Positions 35,201 to 46,319 of a stretch of DNA of 64,000 nucleotides are shown piece after piece. Each line of letters begins with the position of its first letter. Positions within the stretch are counted from its first letter, which is position 1. Source of the stretch: Chamaelirium japonicum (Eukaryota > Streptophyta > Magnoliopsida > Liliales > Melanthiaceae); the NCBI GenBank assembly GCA_947650365.1, contig OX393553.1, forward strand, positions 36,671,526 to 36,735,525. The letters are read 5' to 3'. A program made the position numbers and the translations under genes. Under the pieces are notes generated by a model, which saw only the letters and a list, made by a program, of their open reading frames with translations, made no database searches and was not told the origin of the DNA.

Positions 35201-35432
35201 ATCTCTCTGTCGAAAAAAATTTATCTCTCAGCTTTCTTTTAACATAAAAATATTTTCATAAAAATTAAGTTTTAAAATATTCCGTGTTTCACCCTTCTCC
35301 TTCTTAAATTTTGAGAGAGTCACAGCCCAGTAAGAAACCCTTATTGGTATAGATAGGCGACCAGACCCTCAACCATTTTGTTTTCCTCATTTCACACCCC
35401 AGGGATCAGTTCCAGATTTCTGGGGCGTGACA
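32076..35432 (+). repeat. 5' LTR of the gag-only retrotransposon
   Basis: 3357 bp, TG...CA ends, with a pyrimidine-rich start including (CT)n at about 32213-32288. The two LTRs share small open frames that are conserved only because the LTRs are copies, and I do not regard them as genes. A TATA box lies late in the LTR (35028-35036), so U3 is unusually long, nearly 3 kb. Confidence 0.92.
35028..35036 (+). promoter_or_regulatory. LTR TATA box (CTATAAATA)
   Basis: CTATAAATA in the 5' LTR, about 400 bases before the LTR end; the same motif occurs at 42721-42729 in the 3' LTR. It is the likely promoter for the retrotransposon transcript, with R and U5 following. Confidence 0.65.
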
Positions 35433-35433
35433 G

Positions 35434-35447
35434 CTAGTATCAGAGCT
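35434..35447 (+). other. Primer-binding site (initiator-Met tRNA type)
   Basis: TAGTATCAGAGC begins two bases after the LTR. It differs from the usual plant TGGTATCAGAGC by one base. Confidence 0.8.
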
Positions 35448-35533
35448 TAGGGATATGATTATAGGGATTAGGATTGTAGAAGTTGAAGTTTAGGTCTTGG
35501 AGTCATAGTATTCTAATATGAGTTGTATTGTAG

Positions 35534-36481
35534 ATGGCGGGTACTAGAAGAGGTAACGGAGCGAGTTCGTCCTCTGAACCTGACGGTACAACGAGGATGA
35601 TGGAGATGCTCCAAGGAATGGCCACCATGGTTCAACAGTAGCAGACAGCGGCCCAGCAGCAGACTGCTTTAGCTTTGACTGCCCTTGCCCAGGCACAGGC
35701 TCGTCAGCTAGCAGAGGGCGAGCATCAAGGGAGACTTTTAAAGGACTTCAAGGCGATGGGACCTCCAACTTTCAAGGGAGAGCCGGACCCCTTGCAGGCA
35801 GATCGATGGTTTCAATAGATAAAGAAGGTCCTTGACGTTTTGGAGGTCGTCGGAGACCGACGAGTCGCACTTGCATCTTACCAGTTTGAGGCAGAGGCTG
35901 ACTTCTGGTGGCAGTCGATCTTGCGTTCAAGAACAGCTGATCGAGGAGCTATCTCCTGGTTAGAGTTCGAGGAACTTTTTCGGAGGAAGTTCTTTCTGGT
36001 GACTGTGCAACACCGGATGGAGATGGAGTTTCTGGCTCTTTCCCAAGGGTCTCTTACTGTGGCACAGTATGAGGTCAAATTTTCAGAGCTTGCGAGGTAT
36101 GCACTGCACCAGGTGGTGACTGATGCCCGGAGGGCAAAGTGTTTTGAGCATGGACTAACGTCAGAAATCAGGGGTAGGGTTACAGCCTTCTTAGGTCAAT
36201 CCTATGAGGAGGTAGTTACTCGAGCGTTGGCCATTGAACAAGAGTTGGAAGAATCTCGCAAAACCCAAGAGCAACATCAGGTAGACAACCCTAGTAAAAG
36301 GTGTAAGATTTCATCCGGACCACCAGATGATGGACAAGGGAAGAAGAATGGAGGGCTACGACTTTGCTATCGCTGCAAGCGGGAAGGACACATTCGCAGC
36401 ACTTGTCCTTTGGGAAAAATATGCTTCAATTGTGGACAAGGAGGTCATATGAAGAAGGACTGTCCCGATTCACGTGTATGA
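35534..36481 (+). pseudogene. Retrotransposon Gag with two CCHC knuckles, two in-frame stops
   Basis: From ATG at 35534 the frame continues to the stop at 36481 (about 315 codons) but is broken by TAG at 35639-35641 and 35816-35818, both after CAA/CAG-rich context. The capsid-like part has FEAEADFWW and FRRKFF, followed by the usual EF..L.QG..TV..YE..F..L..YA pattern. The C-terminus has two zinc knuckles, CYRCKREGHIRSTC and CFNCGQGGHMKKDC. The 213-aa remainder from 35840 is open. This family of Gag binds RNA and forms particles. Whether this copy makes protein is doubtful because of the two stops. No pol frame follows. Confidence 0.88.
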
Positions 36482-37146
36482 TGTAAGGGTTTAATATGTA
36501 TGAATAATATGCGATGTGTTTTGATCCTTTTCATGTTGAAATCCTTATGGAATATAGCATATAATTATAGTAAAATTTTAGAGCGCACAGAGGTATGAGG
36601 TCCTCCTTTTGTTAGTTATTGTTGTTTTCCGTTGACCTTTAGCATTAGAAACCTAGCCGGTATTTTAGGACTCCTTAATCTTCGTTGACCCTTAGTACTA
36701 GAGACCTAGCTAGTATCTTAGGATTCCTTGATTCTCCATCGACCATTAGTATTAGAGGCCTAGTTGGTATTTTTTAGGATCCTCCATTATTTAGTTTTAG
36801 GTATAATAATTGGATTGGTCCTCTTGTTAGTTTTCTCCGGTGCATCGCCGGTTATAATAGAGCTTATCTGTATGTTAAAATAAATCCTATGAGTAGTAAT
36901 GATGACCCTTGGGGGTAGTGGTTTGAAAGAGTGTACCAGGAGATGGAAATCTCAGGTAGTAGTTGAGTTCACATGGTTCCTAAATTTTGGAATGTCTCGA
37001 TGAAGACCCTCGCGACAGGGTACGCACTGTTCCTCGAGAACTTTGGCGGTGGATTATGACTGTCCGGTAGAGAACATTATGAGGCTACACACTTTCTCTT
37101 CGGAGAATTTGGTAGATAAATACGCATCGACTTTTCAGAGACTTTA

Positions 37147-38245
37147 GCGGTTGGTTTCGCAGTTCCTGTTGGAACTTGCGGCAGAGCGTGCACTATTTCT
37201 TCGGAAACTTTGGCAGCTGGCAGAGCTTGCACTATTCCCAATTGGAACTTTGGCAGCTAGTTACGTAGTTCCTGTTGAAACTTGCGGCAGAGCGTGCACT
37301 GTTTCTTCGGAAACTTTAGCAGCTGACAGAGCTTGCACTATTCCCAATCGGAACATTGGCAGCTAGTTACGCAGTTCCTGTTGGAACTTGTGGCAGAGCG
37401 TGCACTGTTTTTTCAGAAACTTTGGCAGCTGGCAGAGCTTGCAATGTTCCCAATCGGAACTTTGGCAGCTAGTTAAACAGTTCCTGTTGGAACTTGCGGC
37501 AGAGCGTGCACTGTTTCTTCGGAAACTTTGGCAGCTGGCAGAGCTTGCACTGTTCCCAATCGGAACTTTGGCAGCTAGTTACGCAGTTCCTGTTGGAACT
37601 TGCGGCAGAGCGTGCACTGTTTCTTCGGAAACTTTGGCAGCTGGCAGAGCTTGCACTGTTCCCAATCGGAACTTTGGCAGCTAGTTATGCAGTTCCTGTT
37701 GGAACTTGCTGCAGAGCGTGTACTGTTTCTTCGGAAACTTTGGCAGCTGGTAGAGCTTGCACTGTTCCCAATCGGAACTTTGGCAGGTAGTTACGCAGTT
37801 CATGTTGGAACTTGCGGCAGAGCGTGCATTGTTTCTTCGGAAACTTTGGCAGCTGGCAGAGCTTGCACTGTTCCCAATCGAAACTTTGGCAGCTAGTTAC
37901 GCAGTTCCTGTTGGAACTTGCGGCAGAGCGTGCACTGTTTCTTCAGAAACTTTGGCAGCTGGCAGAACTTGCACTGTTCCCAATCGGAACTTTGGCAGCT
38001 AGTTACGCAGTTCATGTTGGAACTTGCGGCAGAGCGTGCGTTGTTTCTTCGGAAACTTTGGCAGCTGGCAGAGCTTGCACTGTTCCCAATCGGAACTTTG
38101 GCAGCTAGTTACGCAGTTCCTGTTGGAACTTGCGGCAGAGCGTGCACTGTTTCTTCGGAAACTTTGGTAGCTGACAGAGCTTGCATTGTTCCCAATCGGA
38201 ACTTTGGCAGCTAGTTACGCAGTTCCTGGTGGAACTCACGGCAAA
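37147..38245 (+). repeat. 106-bp tandem array inside the retrotransposon
   Basis: About ten units of 106 bp. Each unit consists of three related sub-blocks: a 32-base block starting GGAACTTGCGGCAGAGCG, a 41-base block starting GGAAACTTTGGCAGCTGG, and a 33-base block starting GGAACTTTGGCAGCTAG. All three begin GGAA(A)CTT and carry GCAG, so the array arose from a shorter ancestral repeat of about 35 bases. Units differ by only a few bases. Diverged copies extend upstream to about 36960. The 98-aa open frames in it are by-products of the periodicity. Confidence 0.93.
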
Positions 38246-39581
38246 GCGTGCACTGGCCAGATGGCAGTGATGTCAAGTTGGAACTGAGATATTTGACTAC
38301 TGGATAAATGATTAGTGCCTATGTCAGGGACATTTTCTATATATATGGAATTTGGAAATACTTTATCGGTTAGGAAGAATATTCATTGTTTAGTTGTTTC
38401 ACCCTGGTTTGTTTTAGTTGCTTACCGGATCTAATAACTTTTATCGCCATAGTTCTCCTAACCAAATTTTCATTGGTACTTAGTGGTTCGGAATTATGTT
38501 AGTTTCTCCGTGGTCCTTGTCGTGCTAAGTCGTCTCATTTGGGTCTAGCTAGTTTTGTCTAGATTTGCTTCAAGTTGTTTCCAATGATCTCGGTCCTCTT
38601 ATTCTCACTCTTTTCATATTTCTCAGGTCTCTGTCTAACTAACTCGTTTCATTTAGGGTAAGGATTTAATACTTTGCGATAGTTGGCCATTAGGCTTCTA
38701 GTATGCGATTTCTTCAGAGTTGCTTTAGTTTGGGACTAGTCACCTAGTTGTATAGTGTGTGTTATGTCGTATCTTAGTTTTCGGCTTCTTTCTGTTCTTT
38801 AGTGAGTTTTCTCCTTACCAGGTTCGTGTACCATAGTGTACCCTTTAGAAGGTTTCCAAGTCGTACCCCAATAGCATAGTTGGGTATACTGGTGTTGATT
38901 TGTTTCAACGAGTATCAATATTTTCAATTCATCGTTATTTTCCCCTTACTCTTGTTAGTATATGGCGTAATTCTGTTATCTTGGATTCAACATCGTATCG
39001 GTTAGTCAGTATGTATGTCGGGATGTCCGATTTGTATCTTAGTTATGTTTTCTTCGTAAGTTAATGACCTAGTAGTGGTGGTATAAGTGTAGACGTGTTT
39101 GCTCCAGAGAGGAATCTTATAGGATTTAAGTCTAGGGGTACTAGTTCGAGTTATCTAGTTGTCTTCAATTCGGTTCTATAGGTGTATGAGCATAGGTTTA
39201 TATGTTTCCTCGTTAGTATCGTTAGTGGAGAATGTCTCGTGATTCTGTTTCGTGAATCCAATTGCTACCTCACTTTTGAATAAGTCTATAGTTGTTAGGA
39301 CCATGATTGGACATTATGCCTTGTGAGAGCTCCACGAGCGCCTAATGTTCTAATCCTATCCTAATAATTATGTGACTCAATTGTATAAGTTCGGGTAGTA
39401 GTCTAGCCAGTGGCAGAGTCTTTTTCTTTTTGGTATGATTGATGTATTGATTGACCTTCTCGAGGGCAGTATCAGAAAGAATATAGTACCAGTTGTGGAT
39501 GAGCTTTCATTACTTTGGTGGTAGGATTGGTAGAATTGTACCCTCAGTTTAGTAATTAAATTTTTGGGACGAAAATTCTAT
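38246..39581 (+). other. Retrotransposon interior without coding signal
   Basis: About 1.3 kb of T-rich sequence between the tandem array and the polypurine tract. It has many stops in all frames and no recognisable pol motif. Confidence 0.7.
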
Positions 39582-39595
39582 TAAGGTGGGTAGGA
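39582..39595 (+). other. Polypurine tract
   Basis: TAAGGTGGGTAGGA immediately before the 3' LTR, preceded by GGACGAAAATTCTATT, a context typical of gypsy-type elements (GGACGAAATTC...AAGG...GGGAGGA). Confidence 0.75.
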
Positions 39596-39739
39596 TGTAA
39601 TAACCGGTACTAGTAAAGAAAAAAAAAAAAACTAAATTTTAAAACTAAAACCTAAGCCCAAACCCAAACCCAAACCCGGCCCCAAACCCCATATCTCTCT
39701 CTTTCTTTCTCTCCCTCTCTTAGCAGCTCACTCACTCAC

Positions 39740-39788
<49 letters not shown>

Positions 39789-39876
39789 TCAACTCCCCTA
39801 AACCCGAACCCAACCCGATACCCCCTCATTCTCTCTCTCTTTCTTCTCTCCCTCTCTCAGCAGCTCACTCTCTCAC

Positions 39877-39911
<35 letters not shown>

Positions 39912-42900
39912 AACCCCCCCAAAACCCGACGCTCTCTCTCTCTCTCTCTCTCTCGGATCTCACACTCTCTCTCGGATTCACCCATTCCCCCCCCAAACCG
40001 AACCCGATCTCCCCCCTATACCCTAGCAGTCGCCCGCCGCCCCCTAGCAGCCGCCCCCCCTCATCCCGAGCCGGATTTCTCGCCGGCCGCCGCCGCCGCC
40101 CCTATCCTCTACCCTAGCTACCGCCCTCCTCCACCCTAGTCGCCGCCCCCCCTCCTACACCCTAGCAGCCCCCCCTACCCTATCAGCCGATCCCTTTTTA
40201 CCCCTTTTTAAAACCCTAGAACCAGCCCAACTTTATCCCCCTCCAATCCCTCCCCTCTCTCCGACCCCTCCCGATCTCCTCTCTCTCCCCTGATTTCTCT
40301 TCGTTGTGGTGGACTGTGTGTCGCCGGCCGGAGCAAAGGCAGCCGGCGCTGGAGGGAAATTAGCCGGCTGGAGGAGCCGCGGCCGCCGCCAACGACCCTT
40401 TCCCACTGAGCAGCCCAGCCCAATCCCCCTCACCTCTCTCGATCTGTCCTTTTTCCCCGAGGAGCCTCACGCGCACTGTACCGGAGCTCGGGAGGAGCAG
40501 CCGACGCCGGAGTTACCGAACAGGTTAGCACACCTCTGTCATGTTCTTTTTTTTTTTTGTGTGTGTGTGGATGCGACTAACCGCCAGCTCCCCTTTGTCG
40601 CCTTCCATTTGATCGCGGCCATGGCTGCCAGTTGTGCAGCCGGCGAGGTCCGACCCAGCCAGACTGGGTCCTCTACCGGCCACCCTACCACCACCCAACC
40701 AGCATGAACCAAACCCCCTGTTACCTCTTGCTCCCGCTGCGACGGTCGTCAGCGGCTTTGCTGCCGGTCGACGGACACCGGGTCTGTATCCCGCCGGTCG
40801 TCTTCTTTTTTCTTGTGATCAGCCCGACCACCCCGACTATGATTCCTATGGCCCGATCAGGCCGCGATTCTCTTTCCTGACCCTTCGCCGACGTCGTCTA
40901 TGAATGGTCTCGATCGCTACCCCGGCCATGTTTGATCCCTCGATGCCCATGATGCTTGATCCGACCATTTCTCATGTTTCTCTGAGTCTTTTAAAACCCT
41001 TTGTGATGCATGATGGTGAGATGATGATAGGGGTGATAGGGTTAGTGGTGCCCCATCGAGCCAGTACGTGTATTGGGTTCGGCACGCCGCCTAAGATAAT
41101 GGATCGATTCATTTGCTAACACGGCTTCCGCTGTAATTGGCCATAGGATCAAACCATAATGACCATCCCTAAGGCTTTAACGACCATTGGTCGCGTGTAT
41201 AATCCTGCGCCGATTACCTCGTCATGAACAAAGTCATCGCCCTATTTGGCACGACAATTTGGAGCTTGCTCCAATAGCAATAGTGACCAACCCCGGATTC
41301 GACCAAGCTTTGTAATTGTGCCTGTAAACTCGTACCCCACGTTAGCTCGAGGTAACTCTGGCGTATGACGAATCAAGCCTTAGACCTTAACTTGAGCCCG
41401 TGTCTGTTGCAAGTGAAAGTCGAACTGAGCATTCCTTTTATCTAAACCCTGACTTAGATGCCCTTAAAATAATAAATAGGTAATATGATTCCTTGCTTGC
41501 CAGATTTTGTTCGTGATGATCCAATGGAGGCAGAGCAGAGGTGAATTACCGGGAGTCTGCACGCATTGACCAAGTGACATCTACTTCCCTTGCGTGGTCT
41601 TTAATAGTGGGAAATGAGAATGACTAAAGGCAGGTATCCATAACGCTGCATGCGGGTCCCGCCGGACATCATCGCATGTGGTCGAGTGGACCCCGCCTTG
41701 CATGCGGAGTCGCGAGTCCGGCGACACATGCTTAATAATATTAAAAATTAAATAATAACCTTTCTGCTGATTATTTGGACACCGTAAGTAGGAATTCCCT
41801 TAAGTTTTGAAAATTAATAATTAAATAATAATTATCGGGTCCCATCCTCCTAAGTGGAGTGTGGAGACCCGGGCACACGAGAATACGGGTGAGAGTAACT
41901 GTTGTGAGTGCGGTGCGAATCCCGAGGTAAAACGTCAAAGTTATTTTATTATTATAATACTCAATCATGTGGGAAGATTGGATCCCGTGAGCGCATGGGT
42001 CGTGAACCACCTGACATGCACAGCCGAAGACCAGTAGGCTAAGGGGCCACGGGCAAGGGTTGTAGTAAAGCCAATAGGAGTAGCCCTCTAGTGGGGATTG
42101 AACTAGTAACTCTGTCCCGGGATAGTTGAAGTCCCCAAAGTAACGCAAGTGGGGTGGTTGAGCTCCACTATGAAGGACAGAAAATCCCTTATGATAATCC
42201 AGGGTTCACTTTAGGATATATGGTTTTTATTGTAATTCTTAATTAAATATTGTAGTATATCTAACGGACTGTATGGTAAATAACCTAGTGATAGTAGGAA
42301 TTGCATGTGAACATAGATTACTGGTAGACTTAGGTTAACCTTCTGTAAACTTCATTATGTCGTCTCATATTATTAAAGACTATTAGGATGTCACTAGCCA
42401 TTAATTTGGCTAATCTCCCAATTTCCCATTGGGAGCTACTCTTTCCCACGAGTAGACTCTCCTGCAATTCCGGACGTTCGAGAGTAGCAGTTGGAGGCCG
42501 GAGGCAGTTTTAGGGTTTCAGTAGTATTTTATTTTGGTATGTAGTTTCGTGGTAATGTAATGGGTGGATTTTGTATAAGAATCATTTAGTTTAAGATTAG
42601 TTAATTGTTAGAAGCATTGATACAGCTGAAGTTATTTTGGGTAGGCCTCTCCTTAAGGCCACAAACCTAGGGTAGCTCACAGTGAAAATATAAGTATCTA
42701 AATGGCCTAATTGACTAGCCCTATAAATAGGACCCCTAGACCAGTGTGCTGAGTGTCAGAGAGAGGGTGAGATTCCTAGCTCGTCGTCGGAGGCTTGAGC
42801 CTCGTGCTCCCTTAGAGGTATTTCTGTCAGCATGTGATGGCGCCGACAGGCCACACATGCTGAGAGGATAACCCAGTTGAAGGTCGAGCGTGATCATCTC

Positions 42901-43127
42901 TCTGTCGAAAAAAAATTATCTCTCAGCTTTCTTTTAACATAAAAATATTTTTATAAAAATTAAGTTTTAAAATATTATGTGTTTCACCCTTCTCCTTCTT
43001 AAATTTTGAGAGAGTCACAGCCCAGTAAGAAACCCTAATTGGTATAGATAGGCGGCCAGACCCTAAACCATTTTGTTTTCCTCATTTCACACCCCAGGGA
43101 TCAGTTCCAGATTTCTAGGGCGTGACA
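39596..43127 (+). repeat. 3' LTR of the gag-only retrotransposon
   Basis: 3532 bp, about 175 bp longer than the 5' LTR. The extra length is mostly additional CT/C-rich sequence at about 39860-40090 (ACTCTCTC blocks and GCCGCCGCC). Elsewhere only scattered single-base differences were noticed, such as CTTAATAA contexts and CGCATGTGG. Confidence 0.92.
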
Positions 43128-44480
43128 ATGACTACCCATTGGCTGGAACAATAGTAGATGTTATACAATTGCAAAGGGGAAAATGCTAGTCAAGCACAAG
43201 AAAATACATGGGGAAGCCTATGAAAGTAGTAGAGTGGTAGTTTGAGTGCTTTTAAAAACTTAATTGCTTGTTTCGGCTGTTTTGTTGTCAGATACTAACG
43301 CCGCCCTAATAGAGGGAAAATCTGTCTCAAACAAGTAAAGCAAAGGGGAGGTTCATGTAAATGCCTGAACTAAGGGGAAGGCCAGTGTAATTTAGATAAA
43401 CCTCAGGGGAGTCAGTATAATTTACTCTTTAATTTAACCATATAGATATATATTAGATATATATAGCGTCTACAACTAGAAACAAAATCTAAATTCAAAT
43501 ATTAGATTGCCTATTTTATCCTTTACATCAAAAAAAAGTTTTATCCAAATTAGTGAAATATTATATCTAACATTTTTTACCAGCTTGAGAATGATCGAGG
43601 GTTATTGTCAGGTTAAAAGCTAACAATAAGCGTTAATGGTAGGAAATGAATCCTAATTCAATAAATGTTAATGGTAGGTACCATCTTCGCCTGTAAGTGC
43701 TGTGCCACAACCTAATCCGATTGTGGTGAGTAATAAGTGAGCCTTGCTGGATCGTCACCCATAAATATCACGCCCCACAGCCTAATATGATTCTGGTGAG
43801 GAATGGAAAAGAGTTTGTTATGTCGTTACCTATAAGTGGTGTGTCATAACAAAAAATTTCATAAGATATAGCTAGCCCTGAATAAACATGAATGGTAACT
43901 TAAGATTCATAAAACCGACCCCAAATAGATGGGACATAACTTGGTGGTTTTGGTATTCATAATGTCTTAACATTTTGCTTAGACTGAGTATTTAGTATTA
44001 ATTAGTCATGATCAGTTTACCACAAAGGAATGCTGAGAAGGGGAAAGAAAAGCCAAACGAATGGAATAAAATGAAAGGGAAAAAAAAAAAAAATTCAAAC
44101 GAGAGAGAGGTACTCGGTACTCCCGACCCCAAAGGCATGTGCATGTTCTGATGGCCGGCCTCCAATACAACACAACTCTGGCAGAATGTCACGTGCCAAA
44201 GGACAGCTAAAAACAAAAGAGGGAAGAAAAACAGTGTGTTAGTGGTTGGAAGGTAGTGGGGTGTGTCATCTCATTGGGGGTGGGGGGTGATGATCAATCT
44301 CTCTGCCCTCAGCCATCCTATCGATCATGTCTTCTTATGTTCTCGTGGGCAGTAGGGATTATAGTGTGTGCTGTCATGTGGAAGACTGACATACCAAATT
44401 AATGTATTGATGGGGATGAAAGGAGTGAAGTCTTTCTTGTTGGCATGAAGTGAAGATACTCGATCATATAATGTGTGTGT
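43128..44480. other. Intergenic, no gene recognised
   Basis: AT-rich sequence flanking the retrotransposon, with no credible coding frame. Two related blocks near 43680-43760 and 43770-43850 (GCCTAA(T)...ATTGTGGTGAG) hint at an old duplication. Confidence 0.5.
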
Positions 44481-44482
44481 GT

Positions 44483-44485
<3 letters not shown>

Positions 44486-44552
<67 letters not shown>
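44486..44552 (+). repeat. (GA)n microsatellite
   Basis: About 33 GA dinucleotides following a short GT run. Confidence 0.95.
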
Positions 44553-44557
<5 letters not shown>

Positions 44558-44639
44558 ATTACCTTCAAAAAAAATTGAGAGAGAAGATTAGATAATCACA
44601 GGATGACACAAAGCTGGAGAGATTAGTCCAATGGCTAGA

Positions 44640-45175
44640 TGTTTCTGGTTGCCGCAAGGTTCCTTCTGTTTGTTTCCTGATTGAAGTAGAAGTGCTTGCC
44701 ATACTGAAAGGAATAAAACTCTGCTTACAGTAAACAAGTAATAATGTGATGTTAGAAGATGATAATCTCCCAGTCATACACTCCTGTTGGAGAAAGACAC
44801 CCATCCTTTCTGAAAAATCCATAATTCCATTATGGAATGCTGAAGGCTATCACAATTCTTTACCTCGTGCAAGTTAAACCACATTGATCGGAATTACAAC
44901 CAGGTGACTCATGGTTTAACCTCTCATATATGTTTTTTTATTGTAATTATGATTCTTCTGTTCTCTTATCTCCTGGTTGTGTCTCACCTTTATTTGATGA
45001 GGTTCTTTGTAATCCGTTGAAGATCATTAATGAATTAACCACTGATCGAGTAATCTCGTCTCTTTATCTGGACCTACTGGCTCTAAACAACCCGTTAGTA
45101 TTGGCATCCAGCTTTCCGAATAGAAAGAGATGGAGAACACGGGATGAGTTGGATTTTGATTGCAAAAGAAAATAA
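44640..45175 (+). pseudogene. LINE 3' fragment (RNase H-like C-terminus and tail), copy B
   Basis: Word-for-word parallels with 58790-59210: GAAGTGCTTGCCATACTGAAAGGAATAAA corresponds to the RNase H AEA..I..GLK block, then ACACTCCTGTTGGAG, then AAATCC and the terminal TACTGGCTCTA. It is broken by many stops. It is the end of a plant L1-type LINE in which an RNase H domain follows the reverse transcriptase. No RT or endonuclease part was seen here. Confidence 0.6.
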
Positions 45176-45649
45176 AATAAAAAAAAAACCCTAGAGAGAG
45201 AAGAAACTGTGACGATAGAAAGATCTACCTTCCATTGCAAAGACTTCTACCATACAGAACAGTGATTCCACTTCCTCCTTGAACTAAGACCATAGTCATG
45301 AGACACGTACGGACTATACAATTAAGTCCTTGATCATACTTAATCAAAGGTCGAAGCTAATAGTATCTAAGCTTGCAGCAGTATCGGATGGGGCCCATGC
45401 GTACGTGGTGCAAAAATTTGAGTCGTCAATGAGCGCATCATGGTGGCAAGTGATCATACGTCTCATGGCATGTCATTCCCATGTTGGAGAGGTCACTCTA
45501 TAGTCAATTCATCTGACCGCCTGACTGGTCAGCAATAAATAGGGGCAAATTGGTAATTAATCGCTGCTTTTTATTATTACGGTAAGTCCACGTAGCTAAA
45601 TTTCAAATGAAATTTAATTGCAAAGGCCAAACTACTTGTGAGTTTCTAT

Positions 45650-45800
45650 TCTGCTATCCAATCCCGCATGAAGTCAGTGATTTTGGATTGCTACAATGAT
45701 TTCGGACTGCTATAGTATTTTTGAACTTCTACAACGATTTCGGATTGTTACTGTATTTTCGAACTGCTATAGTGATGATTTCGGACGGCTACAACGATTT
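45650..45800 (+). repeat. Short tandem repeat (GATTTCGGATTGCTACA-type)
   Basis: Five or six units of about 22-30 bases: GATTTTGGATTGCTACAAT, GATTTCGGACTGCTATAGT, and so on, with alternate units carrying TTTTTGAACTTCTACAAC. It directly abuts the telomere-like tract. Confidence 0.75.
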
Positions 45801-46055
45801 TGGTTAGGTTTAGGGTTAGGGTTCATTGTTAGGCCGGGGTATAGAATTAGTTTAAGATTAAGATTTACCATTTAGGGTATAAAATTAAGGTTAGGGTTAA
45901 CGTTTAGGGTTCACTCTTAGAGGAATATATAGAAGTAGGGTTATGACGTTAGGTTTAGGGTTATGATTCACTATTTAGGATATAGAATTATGATTAATGT
46001 TAGGTTTAGGGTTCAATATGTAGGGTATTGAAGTAGGTTTAGGGTTAGGGTTTCA
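45800..46055 (+). repeat. Degenerate interstitial telomere-like repeats (TTTAGGG)
   Basis: Plant telomere-type words GTTTAGGGTTAGGGTT recur among diverged relatives (TTAGGATATAGAATTA, TTTAGGGTATAAAATTA) across 250 bases. Perfect TTTAGGG units are isolated, so this is an old interstitial tract rather than a telomere. Confidence 0.65.
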
Positions 46056-46319
46056 CAATAGGACAAAAATGTTTCAGAATTTTTGAAACGTTTTTGTCAT
46101 GTTGTGAATTGGTTTAACTATATGCATGATAAATGGAAGAGCATGTGTCATTTGCATGGTTTGAAGTCAAACCGATAGTCGGAAGAATTTACTATTTAAG
46201 ATCGAGCAAATTGTTACATGAACTTTTTACTAAAATGATCATTTGAGCGTCTTCGATATAATTATATAATCTCTTATAAGGGACCTATCACTAAGCCCCT
46301 CCCCAAATAGAAAAAGATA

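Larger units (their letters stand above)
32076..43127 (+). mobile_element. Non-autonomous LTR retrotransposon, gag-only (TR-GAG-like, Ty3/gypsy type)
   Basis: An 11.05-kb element with long direct repeats 32076-35432 and 39596-43127, both beginning TGTAATAACCGG and ending CGTGACA. A primer-binding site follows the left LTR and a polypurine tract precedes the right one. Flanks are ATGAA and ATGAC, a 5-bp target duplication with one mismatch. The interior holds a gag with CCHC knuckles (two in-frame stops upstream), then a 106-bp tandem array and 1.3 kb of non-coding sequence. I saw no protease, reverse transcriptase, RNase H or integrase. Published gag-only elements of this layout are called TR-GAG. 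The LTRs look very similar by eye, so insertion was probably recent. Replication would need enzymes from a partner element. Confidence 0.9.

Noticed and set aside
37388-38214. Series of 98-aa open frames in the 106-bp array as a repeat protein.
   Set aside because: They arise because the unit is not a multiple of three and has one stop per frame cycle. The same sequence is read in shifted frames with no family resemblance.
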